NCBI RefSeq assembly: GCF_000340215.1
Contig: NW_006921543.1
Location: forward strand, 930,001 to 994,000
Origin: Pseudocercospora fijiensis CIRAD86
Taxonomy: Eukaryota; Ascomycota; Dothideomycetes; Mycosphaerellales; Mycosphaerellaceae
Direction of reading: 5' to 3'
DNA: 64,000 nt
Below the pieces are notes generated by a model. That model worked only from the letters and a program-made list of their open reading frames with translations. It did not search any database and was not told where the DNA came from. Shown here one piece after another: positions 31,401 to 41,245 of this stretch. Both the position numbers and the translations under genes were made by a program. Every line of letters begins with the position of its first letter. Within the stretch, counting starts at the first letter, position 1.

Positions 31401-32775
31401 GCTGATGAGTCTGGAACTGCAGTATGTCTCACCAGAACTCAAAAATGCGCATGACCTCGATCTTGCCATCCCTGGGACATACCAAGTCGGCAAGCCGGTC
31501 ATCAAGATTGCTAGCTTTGATCCGGTGGCGACGGTCATATCCTCCAAGCAGCGGCCGCGCAAGTTGACTATGAGAGGCAGCGATGGCCAGAAGCACGATT
31601 TCCTTATCAAGGGTCATGAAGATATTCGACAGGATGAGCGCGTCATGCAGCTATTTGGCCTCGCCAACACGCTCCTCGCAGCAGATCCAGAATGTCTCAA
31701 GCGTCATCTGAACATTCAACGCTACGCAGCCATTCCATTATCGACACAAGCTGGTCTCATTGGGTGGGTGCCCAACTCCGACACCCTGCATGTCCTTATT
31801 CGCGAGTACCGCGAGAGCCGCAAGATCCTGCTCAACATTGAGCATCGCATAATGCTGCAGATGGCACCCGATTATGACAACTTGACGCTGATGCAGAAAG
31901 TCGAAGTGTTCGGCTACGCCCTGGACAATACCACTGGCCAGGATCTGTACCGAGTGCTGTGGCTGAAGAGCAAGTCCTCGGAAGCCTGGCTCGACCGACG
32001 CACAAACTATACTCGGTCGCTCGCTGTCATGTCCATGGTCGGCTACATCTTAGGTCTCGGCGATCGCCATCCCAGCAATCTCTTGCTGGATCGCGTCACT
32101 GGCAAGATCGTCCACATCGATTTCGGTGACTGCTTCGAAGTCGCCATGCACCGCGAAAAATACCCCGAGCGTGTTCCATTCCGTCTCACCCGTATGCTCA
32201 CGTTTGCCATGGAAGTCAGCAACATCGAAGGCTCCTTCAGAACTACGTGTGAACATGTCATGCGCCTGCTACGTGGTAACAAGGAATCCCTCATGGCTGT
32301 CCTGGAAGCTTTCATCCACGACCCTCTCCTAACCTGGCGTCTCGGAACCCGCGAGTCTCCTCCCGAACCATCCTTCCCATCCGAACGTCGCCAATCAATC
32401 ATGCAGGACCCCAACGCCGCCGGCGGTCATCCTCCTACCGCCGCCGCCACCACCGCTCGTCGACCTTCCGTCATGGGCGGCGATCCCAACGCTCCCAACC
32501 AACCCGGCGCTCCCGGCAACAACTCTTACCGTCCCCGTGGCAGACTCAGTAGCATCGCCCCCGGCATGAACGTTCAGCCCGATGCTATCGAGAAGGAAGT
32601 CCAAAATGCTAGGGCTCTGCAGGTTTTGGCTCGTGTGAAGGAGAAGTTGACAGGGAGGGATTTTAAGAAGGAACAGGAATTGAAGGTTGAGGAACAGGTT
32701 GAGAGGTTGTTGGCTGAGGCGACGAATCTTGAGAATTTGTGTCAGCATTATGTTGGGTGGTGTTCTTTCTGGTGA
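25417..32775 (+). CDS. tor: TOR serine/threonine protein kinase (PIKK family)
   Basis: Intronless, 2452 aa, full length for fungal TOR. Residues 1 to about 1200 are HEAT repeats, then the FAT domain. An FRB domain starts near 1894 ([20 protein letters not shown]): the serine whose loss gives rapamycin resistance is present (S1913), as is the FKBP12-rapamycin-contacting Trp (W1979), so the kinase should be rapamycin-sensitive. The kinase domain starts near 2066 ([14 protein letters not shown]), with catalytic loop GDRHPSN near 2215 and DFG-type HIDFGDCF at 2233-2240. A Pro/Ala/Asn-rich insertion separates it from the FATC end ([14 protein letters not shown]). TOR is the central nutrient-sensing kinase of TORC1 and TORC2 and controls translation, autophagy and actin polarity. 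The TORC2 partner Rictor is encoded at 50361-54296. Confidence 0.97.
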   Translation: [2452 protein letters not shown]

Positions 32776-33165
32776 ATGCAAAAAGCAGAGGAGAAAGTGG
32801 GAGGATGAGAATGTTTTGATTTTGATGTTTTGAGCGTGTGGCGTTGGTGGGCATCAGGTCAGATCATGACGATCAGCGAGGCTTTTTCTGTGGAACCTGG
32901 GATGATGATGATAACGGTACTTGCTATGAGGTTTACACGATGCATAAGTAATTAAGCAAGTGAGCATAATGCAGCACAGCGTATGAGTAACGGCTTCTTG
33001 TCACTTCCGCTGAGAGAGACTCTTACTGCCAGAGGTCTCCCCGCCGCCCAAAAATCTTGGATCAGAGATAATACTCCACGCACACCAGTTCAATAGCGAT
33101 GCCCGCCCTCCCCGAAACACATCAGCACATCAACGCCACACGAAGCACTTCTGTCGCGGTTCCCT
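32776..33165. other. Convergent intergenic interval
   Basis: 390 bp between the 3' ends of the TOR gene and the minus-strand gene that follows; no gene seen. Confidence 0.55.
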
Positions 33166-35354
33166 TCACTGACACTCCAAACTCCCATACATCTCCTTCC
33201 TCTCCGCCTCCTTCACCATACTCAGCACCATTTCCCAACCATCCTCATCGTCTTCATCAACAGTAATCAGAGCTTCCCCATCGACAGCAAACCGTAAATC
33301 TATGGCGACAAGCGGTTGCTTTTGTCCTTCGATCTGACGTTTCAGATTTTTGCGGAGACGGTTGAAGACGTTTTGGACCGTCATTGAGTCGTCGAGGTAG
33401 ACGACCTTGGAAGCGGCGGAGTCGCGGATTTTGGATTTGAACCAGATTGGGAAGCGGAGGGTGAAGGGTGGGGGCTCCATGGTTGAGGAAGAGCGAGGGA
33501 AGGGTTTGATTTCGGTGAGGGAGGGTTGGGGGGATTGTGAGGGTGGTGGGGCGGGACCGGGTGTAGGTGGTCGCTCGCTAGTAGCGGTGTTATTGGTGCC
33601 GGGTTCGATGGTGGCTGCTGGTTGTGGTTCTGCTTCATGCTCAGTTTCAGCGGGTAAGGTCGGAGCGGTATGCTGCGTAGATGGTGCAAAAGCGGTCGCT
33701 TGAGTGGTGGCTGTTGCATCATGTGTACTTGCTTCTGGGTCTGGGTTCGTGGCCTCAGGGCGCTCGGCGTTGATGTATGGAGGTCTTGTGTATCTTCCAA
33801 AGAACGATGTAGCAGATGCCGATGCAGGAGCCTGAGTCTTGTTCTGAGGTGCTGGAGTAGTGTCATAAAGACTGTCGTAAGACGGCTGGCGTCCACGAGT
33901 CGGAGTTGATCGAGGCACAACATGTGGTGATTCGGTCGATTGAACAGCCGCCCTAGGAATAGCAGGTCCGCCATGTTTATTAATTGCGTTGAAAGCGGTC
34001 TTCCTTGCTATCATCGATCTGCTTTTGCTGCTTCTGGTTGTTCTCTTGGGGGGATTTGTCGACTTCGCTTCAGGTTGAGGACTATCTTGTCGTTTACGCT
34101 TCCCTTTATCTGGGCCGTGCTGAATGATATCGCTTTGCAGCAGCGGTGTGGTCGCATTCTCCGAGACAGGCGTCAAGAACCAATTCGTTGTGTAGCCGCC
34201 GTTCAGCTTCCAGAATGACCATAGTGGCGTGTCAGACTTGAGCCTCCTCCATTCTCGCTCCGGCAACTCTTTGAGGCACGCGTAGACATCTCTGCCCTTC
34301 AATGAGCATTTGAAAGTCCAGATCTAGCACATATTAGTAAGGACGTAATGGTGAGGAGTGAGCAACACTTGCGTTCTTGATCATTTGCGCATCGTCATCT
34401 TTCCATTCAAGCTCTGATAGCTCAACCTTCAGTCTCTCGCAAGGCTGTCGCCCAGCTGCGCAGCAAGCAGCGCATTGTAGATAGCATGCCACAACGCCTG
34501 GTAATGCATCAAAAGCGTGTGGTTCCGCCCCGAAACATTCTGAGCCGCCCGTTGTGCTCTCAAAGTAGTTTTTCTCGACTTCATTCCAGGTTGGTCCATT
34601 TATTGACACTTTTGCTTGATCGTAGTCACCAAGCCAGACGCTCTGAGATAGCAGAGAGGCATTAAGATGATCTTCTCGGTTCACGCTGAAGCATTCCCAA
34701 TTCGCAGGAGAGTCGCTGTGGGCGGTCCGGGTGTTTGTGGACGCTGGATTCGAGGTGTATGTCGGGTCGAACAGATTGTCGCTTGTCGCTCTAGATGTCC
34801 TAATGTGGTCCTTGCGCCATCGTAGGATCTTCTCAACGACGAACGTGAGGAAGGTTTCCTTGATACTTTGGAAGTCAGCAATGCTTCGACGCTGGTCCCG
34901 ACAAAAGAGGTGGTCATCATAGGCAAAGGTGCAAGCCGTGCAGTCCACCTAGTGCGGTCGGGACTGCGTGGAACAGTTCGCCAAAGCGTTCAGAGTGTCG
35001 CGGGAGATTCACTTACAACTTTTGATCAGCCAGATCGTGCCAGTACAGGTCTCTCGCGTAAGGGGACGAGGTCGCTCCTTCTCCAGGATTCAGCAACCAA
35101 GGGCGTTGGTTGTCTGCGCTCCAAATGGCAGGACCGTGCTCTTTGAGAAGATTCGCTTGGGCATCGCGGATCTCAGGACACCGAGGAATGTACTCCATTG
35201 CCTTGAGATAGTGCACTTTGCACAGCTCCGTGAGTTTGTCCCATAATTGCGCGACGGTTGGATTTGCTTTGAAGTCGGTCCCCTTCTTGCTGTAAAAAGC
35301 GCGCAGGCCAAGCTGAGAGGTCAGATCTGACAATACGGCCCTTTTGGAAGGCAT
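33166..35354 (-). CDS. Cys-rich fungal protein with PB1/ubiquitin-like C-terminus, function unknown
   Basis: Three coding blocks. Block 1 (35354-35017) starts MPSKRAVLSDLTSQLGLRAF and ends in donor GTAAGT. Block 2 (34948-34373) opens VDCTACTFAYDDHLFC and contains LPGVVACYLQCAACCAAGRQ, a Cys pattern suggesting metal binding. Block 3 (34323-33166) opens IWTFKCSLKGRDVYACLKEL, passes a long Pro/Thr-rich disordered part and ends in a compact block (FPIWFKSKIRDSAASKVVYL..VFNRLRKNLKRQI) resembling a PB1/ubiquitin-like fold. Blocks 2 and 3 join in frame over a 49-nt GC-AG intron (34324-34372). Blocks 1 and 2 sit correctly around GTAAGT and CACTAG splice signals but are one base out of phase, so the 5' exon may belong to a separate gene, or a base is missing. 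I know of similar fungal hypotheticals but no function. Confidence 0.6.
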
Positions 35355-35774
35355 ATCGAACGCGTCTTGACGTGGAGACGCCAACTGTGAGGCGGAATGT
35401 TGTAGCTTGAGGTCGAGTGCAGGGCGACAAGGAGCGTGAGAAGGAGGGGCCCGGCCTTGAAGGACGGTCCCCGGAAATTTGACAGGTAGAACTAGGCAAG
35501 TGCGCCCAGCCAAAACCTAAAATCTGAGTAGGTGCGAACCCTCGTCCTCACTCTGATCTGCTTGAACTGACGCATTATTCGAGACTCGGCGGCTGTCTGC
35601 AGCGTAGAGCACGCAACGTTGGCCAGGTTGCAAAGGTGTTTGCGAAGCTCGCTCTTACGAGGCTGGTCGGAGCGGCGTAGGCGGCAACACTGCACAGTGC
35701 CGCCTGACTTCAGTCGACGGCTTGGGCGCTTAGCTCTTGTTGCTTCGATTGCCCGTCATATATAGCTGCGGCGC
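35355..35774. other. Upstream region of the Cys-rich gene
   Basis: 420 bp between this minus-strand gene's start and the 3' end of the pantothenate kinase gene. No gene supported. Confidence 0.5.
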
Positions 35775-37205
35775 CTAGATTCCTTGCTGCTCATTTGGCT
35801 CTACACTTCGACTCCGGCCCCAATTCACCGGCTTCCGCTTTACGAAGGCCCCTACTGCGCCGAGATAGCCTTCATGTCGCAGGAAGAAGGCTTGCTTCGT
35901 TCCTTTGCTCCAGAATTTGATGGCGAATGACAACGTGTGTATAGTCTGCTGGTGACCTCGAATAAATGATCCCCCGAAGTATATCCGCTTCAAGTCGTGT
36001 CTCTCGGATTGCAAGAAAGAGATCTGGCCGATGTTGTTGCTACGCGCGTGTCAGTCCTGCATAATCATTACTACATTGACAACCTCTCACCTGATGGCGT
36101 AAAGCAAGCTACGCGAGATGTCTTCAGGCTTGAACATTCTGCCATCTCCAACCAGGCCGCTGCCTGCTGCTTCATCCATGTCCATGGTGTGAGCCGTGAA
36201 CTTGGTGTGTTCGCCATTGCTGATGCCGTTGCCGTCCTCAGCCAACCGTTCGGCTTCTCGTTTGCGCTTTAAGACTTTGCCGAAACTACTCGCAATGGTC
36301 CTTTCGCTTAGGCCAATCTTCTCGTAACCCATGCCCTCACCATAGATGTCGCCGACAAGCAAGTCCACGGAGCTGTTGTCGCCTTTATCCGCCATATCCA
36401 GCATGTCATCAAAATTTCGAGCTCCAGTCAGCAATGAAAGTAGACCCCACAATGTACCGCCTCCCAATGATGTACCGCCAATGCGCTGAAATTCTGAAGG
36501 ACCGGACACCTTGATCATAGAAACGCCACTGCCAATGTTGACCAACAGATAAGGATACACGTCTTCTTTAGGCTCTTGAAACGTCATTGGGTTCTCCGGA
36601 ACACTGTCGTTGTATGTGAAAACCTCATTCGGTATTTGCGTTATGAAGAAATCCAAGCCTTTGATCAGGCACTCCATTTCGTCTTCTCGCTCGACTTCCA
36701 CTCCGAGCCGTTCTCGAATCCGGTCATAGAATTTGAAAGCGCCTCCTCCCGTAGCCATAATACTGAGCTTCGTGGCCTGATCCGTACCGTTGATCCGCTG
36801 ATGCTTAATCTGCAGGAGCCGCAGGTATTCAATGCAGTCATCGATTTTCTCAGTCTCAAAGGAAAGGAAATTGAGCCTGCCTCCCGATTCGCCGTTGCCA
36901 TTCTCGCGCGTGAAATAGACGACCTTGGCGAGAGAGCCGCCAATGTCAGCTGCAACATGGCTCACAGTAGCCGTATGATTTGGTAATCTGATGTCACGCT
37001 TATGGTGCTGATAAGAATGTTCGTCGGCCTCTGAATGACTGCTGGTCGGCGATCGGTCTGGTGAATTGTCTTCATCTTCATGGTTGATGATATACGCTCC
37101 AGTAACGTTGATCTTGATTGAGCCGGGTTGAGCGATTGCTTGCTGCATATCGGCCGAGCTCGAAAGCCGCCGCTTCTTTGAATGAGGTCGCCTGAGGTCT
37201 GCCAT
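35775..37205 (-). CDS. Pantothenate kinase (eukaryotic type II)
   Basis: Two exons (37205-36091 and 36039-35775) over a 51-nt intron (GTGAGA..TAG) that restores SLLYAIS-NNIGQISFL. 459 aa from MADLRRPHSKK; an upstream in-frame ATG at 37298 would add 31 residues. Motifs: nucleotide-binding VAADIGGSLAKVVYF, IMATGGGAFKFYDRI, LLVNIGSGVSMIKV, RIGGTSLGGGTLWGLLSLL and the C-terminal KRIYFGGSFIRGHQQTIHTL, then FFLRHEGYLGAVGAF. Catalyses ATP-dependent phosphorylation of pantothenate, the first and normally rate-limiting, acyl-CoA-inhibited step of CoA synthesis. Cytosolic by family knowledge. Confidence 0.94.
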
Positions 37206-37711
37206 GCTCGCGCAACTGATCTGACGAAGTCTCAGCCTGCTCAAAGTCTGTGTGCAAGGATAGCAGGTGTCGTGATTGCCAGAACGGGTAGCAAGCAAGC
37301 TCTCGCGGCTGAATGCAAAAGAGTCTAGTGACTCAAGTGAATGTTGAAAGTGGACAATATCAAGCTGAGAAGCTGAGACGAATTTCAGACTGAAACATGG
37401 ACTTCGCCAACCTCGGGCACCGTTGAGCTGCCGGCCGACGGCATTATCTCGTGCAATGTTTCTGATTATGAATCGTCAATACGGACAAGAGGATCGCGAT
37501 TGAGAAGTGGTTCGAGTGAGTGAACCCGCCGGCCGAGGCCCGAAGCTACTCTCTCAGCAAGAAGCGTTGGCCAGGGTCCAGCTCGAGCGCCGACAGGGAT
37601 CGGATCCACGGAACGTGCCTCCCTTCCGCCGCTTCGCTCTTGTCGATGAACTCATTCGTTCTTCCGCCTTGATGCGACCAACACGATCACATCATTCTCA
37701 GCTCCGGCAGC
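37206..37711. promoter_or_regulatory. Divergent promoter of pantothenate kinase and rtf2
   Basis: About 500 bp between divergent starts. A short plus-strand open frame (37507-37719) overlaps the rtf2 start in another frame; no evidence that it is a gene. Confidence 0.5.
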
Positions 37712-38608
37712 ATGGGTAATGATGGCGGAAGTATACCGACCCGTCGCGAGCTGGTAAAGGAGGCCGCGCGCGATCCGACGACCAGCGAAGTCAAGGCATC
37801 GCAACACGAGCAGCAAGAGTATTACTGGACCACAGACCCAATATCGAGAGAACCTTTAGCGCAACCCGTAGTATCAGACGCCAGTGGCAAGCTATACAAC
37901 AAGTCTACGATACTGGAGTATCTGGTAGAAGGGGCGCGCAAGGAAGATGTCGACATCATTACCCAAGGCGCAATTAAAAGCTTAAAAGATGTGGTCGAGG
38001 TCAAATTTGAGGTCCATGCTGAGGGGAGCGAGAGAAAGAATGGCACAGCGAAGCGCGAAGTATGGAAGTGCCCAGTGACAGGCGACAAGCTCGGTCCAGG
38101 CTCCAAGGCAGCATATATCGTGCCTTGCGGACATGCCTTTTCGGGAAGCGCGATCAAGGAAGTCTCTGGCGAAAAGTGCCTTACTTGTGATTCTGAATAT
38201 GCATCGAACGATATCATACCCATCCTGCCGGTCACGGAGACGGATATCGCGCGATTGTCGTTACGAGTCAAGACGCTGCACGAGAAGGGCTTGTCGCATT
38301 CGCTGAAGAAGGCGTCCGGCGGGAAGAAACGCAAGAAGAAGGATGAAGATCCCGACGGCAAGGCGAATGGCCTATCCAAAAAGGAGAGCTTGCCGGCTGC
38401 GAATGGAAAGTCGGAAGCAAAAGCTTCGAATGGCATCAACAACTCCTCTACAGCAACACTTACAGCAAAAGTCTTGCAAGAGCAGGAACAGGCGAAGAAG
38501 CGGAAACTTGAGAATGACAACGTGAAGAGCCTTTTCTCGTCCAAAGATCTGGGAAAAGACGCTGGCAAGAACCGCGACTTCATGACGAGAGGCTACAGTG
38601 TGAGATGA
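37712..38608 (+). CDS. rtf2: Replication termination factor 2 (Rtf2)
   Basis: Intronless, 298 aa. It begins MGNDGGSIPTRRELVKEAAR, the conserved start of the family. It has the first degenerate RING-like block (DPISREPLAQPVVSDASGKL, YNKSTILEYL) and the second, Cys/His-bearing block (VWKCPVTGDKLGPGSKAAYI, then VPCGHAFSGSAI and CLTCDSEY), followed by a Lys-rich tail ending FMTRGYSVR. In fission yeast Rtf2 stabilises stalled replication forks at the RTS1 barrier; it is also linked to splicing. Nuclear. Confidence 0.93.
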   Translation: MGNDGGSIPTRRELVKEAARDPTTSEVKASQHEQQEYYWTTDPISREPLAQPVVSDASGKLYNKSTILEYLVEGARKEDVDIITQGAIKSLKDVVEVKFEVHAEGSERKNGTAKREVWKCPVTGDKLGPGSKAAYIVPCGHAFSGSAIKEVSGEKCLTCDSEYASNDIIPILPVTETDIARLSLRVKTLHEKGLSHSLKKASGGKKRKKKDEDPDGKANGLSKKESLPAANGKSEAKASNGINNSSTATLTAKVLQEQEQAKKRKLENDNVKSLFSSKDLGKDAGKNRDFMTRGYSVR

Positions 38609-39598
38609 GGTCAACCTCATGGTGCCAGGAAGCCTCAATCCAACAATATGTCACAATCGGTCGGAATAGCAGGAATCTCGTTTCTGTTGTACCTCTACCA
38701 ACACTACCACCCTGTACGATGATTCGGGGACGAAGCGCATGAATGTCGAAGCCATTTTCTCGCCATACGTACGCATTCCGCGCTTCGTGGCGAATTGCAT
38801 GGGAGCATAAAGAAAGTGAGCTCATACATCACTTGATCGTAGAAGTCTAGGCCTCTCGCTGACTTGCATGCACAACCCGATCTCGAATGACATAACAACC
38901 TCCGTACAAACTGCCAAGTCCTAGTACTTCCTACGATCCCGAAACTCGACATCTCGTCATGGAGCCTACTCAGTCATAAGTCTTGGGGAGTTTGTACTAT
39001 AGGTATCAGATCGTGGGACATTATCTGCAAGTAAGCGAAGGGATGGGGAAACCCGTTCAGGTGAAAGGGACCGGTTTCGCCAATGCAGATCGCACATACC
39101 GTCGTGAGGACGTGTTGCGCAATACTTGTATAGAACTGATCGATGAGGTAATAGAAATCTCGTGGTACTCGGTACTTTCTACATATTCTAATGTATTGCT
39201 CAGCTAGAGTTGGCACCTAGTAATCCTTAGCGGATGATGATATTACCTACCTACCTTACTATTTTGTGCCAAAGCCCTCAAGACTCTTCGAATCGATTCA
39301 TAGTGTCATCTCTGGATTACCTATTTCTGTGTTGTCACGTTGATCGACGCTGCTACTCATTTCGTGCAAGTTGATGAACAGTACACATCTCTGAAAAGTA
39401 AATTCATTGCAGATGTACACGTCCATACTCACAGATATATATGTCCACGCGCGTGAACCGGGTATCGCATCGCAATCATTTGCTCTTTGCATCATTTCCA
39501 TTTGCCAAACTCCAAACATTTTCAGATCCCTCATGCCTCCCTAAACGCCGTTTTATCATGCCGCTACCGCCGTGCTATCCAAAAAAAAATTGATCCAT
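38609..39598. other. Intergenic interval, no gene seen
   Basis: About 1 kb between the 3' ends of two convergent genes. All frames are under 85 codons with no recognisable domain, and I found no tRNA. Confidence 0.6.
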
Positions 39599-41245
39599 CT
39601 ACAAACGAGCTCTCTCAAGACCAGTCCAGCCCCAAGTCTGAGCAACCATTTCCGCGCAACGCTCACCGATCGCGATGACAGTAAGCATGGGGTTGATAGA
39701 TGGCATTTCTGGAAAGACACCAGCGTCTGCAATACGGATGTTCTGAAGACCGCGTACTTTCAACTCCGGGTCAACGACAGCCATGTGATTGGTCTTGACA
39801 TCACCCATCTTGGTAGTACCGGCAGGGTGGTAGACGGTGTGGGCTACACGACGACCGTACTCGCTCAAGTCCTCATCAGATTGTACTTTTGGACCTGGGG
39901 CGATTTCGCGCTTGATCCAGTCTTTGAATGGTGACTGCTCGGCGATTTTGCGAGCGGCTTTTAAGCCCTCGACAATTGTGGCTGCGTCGTAGCCCTCTGG
40001 ATCGGAGAAATAGCGGAAGTCAAGAGCAGGCTTCACGCTGGGGTCGCTGCTGGTAAGATAGAGCTTACCGCGAGATCGTGGACGAGGGATGTTTGGAGTT
40101 ACACAGAAGGCTTCTGTTGGCACATCGTAACCAAGACGTTCAGTGTTGTAAACGAATGGGACTTGGTAGCAGTGAGCCATGATGTCGATGATGTCTCCGT
40201 CACTGCCAGCTGCGTTGGGCACTTCCCTTCGAAGGAAGATGGCTGCGTCGGAGTCCATAACGGTGGCATTGTGGTCGACGGGCTTGTTCAGCTCCCACAT
40301 AATGATGGACTCGGGATGATCAAGCAAGTTTTCACCCACACCTGGAATGTCATGGTGAACTTGAATGCCGAGGTCTGAGAGATGTTGCTTTGGGCCCAGA
40401 CCGGACAACATCATCAAACGAGGCGTGTCTACAGCACCGGCACTGAGGATAGTCTCGGCTTTGGCAGTGAGAGTATGCTTGGTACCATCTTGGAGAGTGA
40501 TGTTCACGCCTGTGACACGCTTTCCAGACAGGTTAATCTTACTCACCCAAGCATTGGTCAAAATCGTCAAGTTCGGTCTGCACTCATCTCCACGCAGAAT
40601 CGGGTGAATGTAGGCGACTGATGCGCTGCTTCGTCGACCGTCGTCTGGGTTGTAGGAGACGGACAAGAATCCAATGCCGGGGTGGAGAGCTCCGGTGGAT
40701 CGGATTTCGTGGTTGTAGTCCTTGACAAGTGGAAGATCTAATGCCTTTGCGCCAGTCTCGACCCAGTCGCGAGTGAGCTGGTTCCGGTGCCTTTCATGCA
40801 CTGGGGTGACATTGTTGCGAATGTTGTCCAAAATCCTCGTGAACGTCTTGAAATCCCAACCCTTGCAACCCTGCTTGACCCATCGCTTGCAGTCGTATTC
40901 AAAAGGCCGGAAGCTGATCAAAGTGTTGTGGCTCGAGCATCCACCCAAGACCTTGGCACGCGAGTGACGGATGTGAGAGTTTCCATGTGGCTGTTCGGTG
41001 GTGGGGTAGTCGTAGTCGAGTTCGCCGCCTAGGAGGTTCAGCCATTCCTTGAGAAGCAGCACGCGGTCGTCCATGAAATCCGAAGGTCCAGCCTCGATCA
41101 AGAGCACCTTCTTGTTGGGCAGGTACTCGGAGAGTCGCGAAGCGATTACGCAGCCTGCGGTCCCGCCACCCACAATGATAAAGTCATAGCTGTTCAGCTC
41201 CGCTGCCGGCAGCGCCGAGGTGGTACCACTGGAGTTGATAGACAT
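39599..41245 (-). CDS. Choline oxidase-like GMC oxidoreductase
   Basis: Intronless, 548 aa. FAD-binding N-terminus YDFIIVGGGTAGCVIASRLS, GMC signature GGCSSHNTLISFRPFEYD, second signature AGAVDTPRLMMLSGLGP, and C-terminal HTVYHPAGTTKMG. Compared with bacterial choline oxidase, H106 sits where the flavin-linking His lies and H473 corresponds to the catalytic His; the region ending SINPMLTVIAIGERCAE carries the active-site Asn. The enzyme would convert choline to betaine aldehyde and on to glycine betaine, making H2O2. It ends ARL, a PTS1-type signal. A betaine aldehyde dehydrogenase gene lies divergently 974 bp away, which strongly supports the substrate assignment over other GMC members. Confidence 0.87.
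   Translation of the reverse strand: MSINSSGTTSALPAAELNSYDFIIVGGGTAGCVIASRLSEYLPNKKVLLIEAGPSDFMDDRVLLLKEWLNLLGGELDYDYPTTEQPHGNSHIRHSRAKVLGGCSSHNTLISFRPFEYDCKRWVKQGCKGWDFKTFTRILDNIRNNVTPVHERHRNQLTRDWVETGAKALDLPLVKDYNHEIRSTGALHPGIGFLSVSYNPDDGRRSSASVAYIHPILRGDECRPNLTILTNAWVSKINLSGKRVTGVNITLQDGTKHTLTAKAETILSAGAVDTPRLMMLSGLGPKQHLSDLGIQVHHDIPGVGENLLDHPESIIMWELNKPVDHNATVMDSDAAIFLRREVPNAAGSDGDIIDIMAHCYQVPFVYNTERLGYDVPTEAFCVTPNIPRPRSRGKLYLTSSDPSVKPALDFRYFSDPEGYDAATIVEGLKAARKIAEQSPFKDWIKREIAPGPKVQSDEDLSEYGRRVAHTVYHPAGTTKMGDVKTNHMAVVDPELKVRGLQNIRIADAGVFPEMPSINPMLTVIAIGERCAEMVAQTWGWTGLERARL

Noticed and set aside
33381..33974. 197-codon minus frame
   Set aside because: Alternative frame of the Pro/Thr-rich disordered region of the Cys-rich gene.
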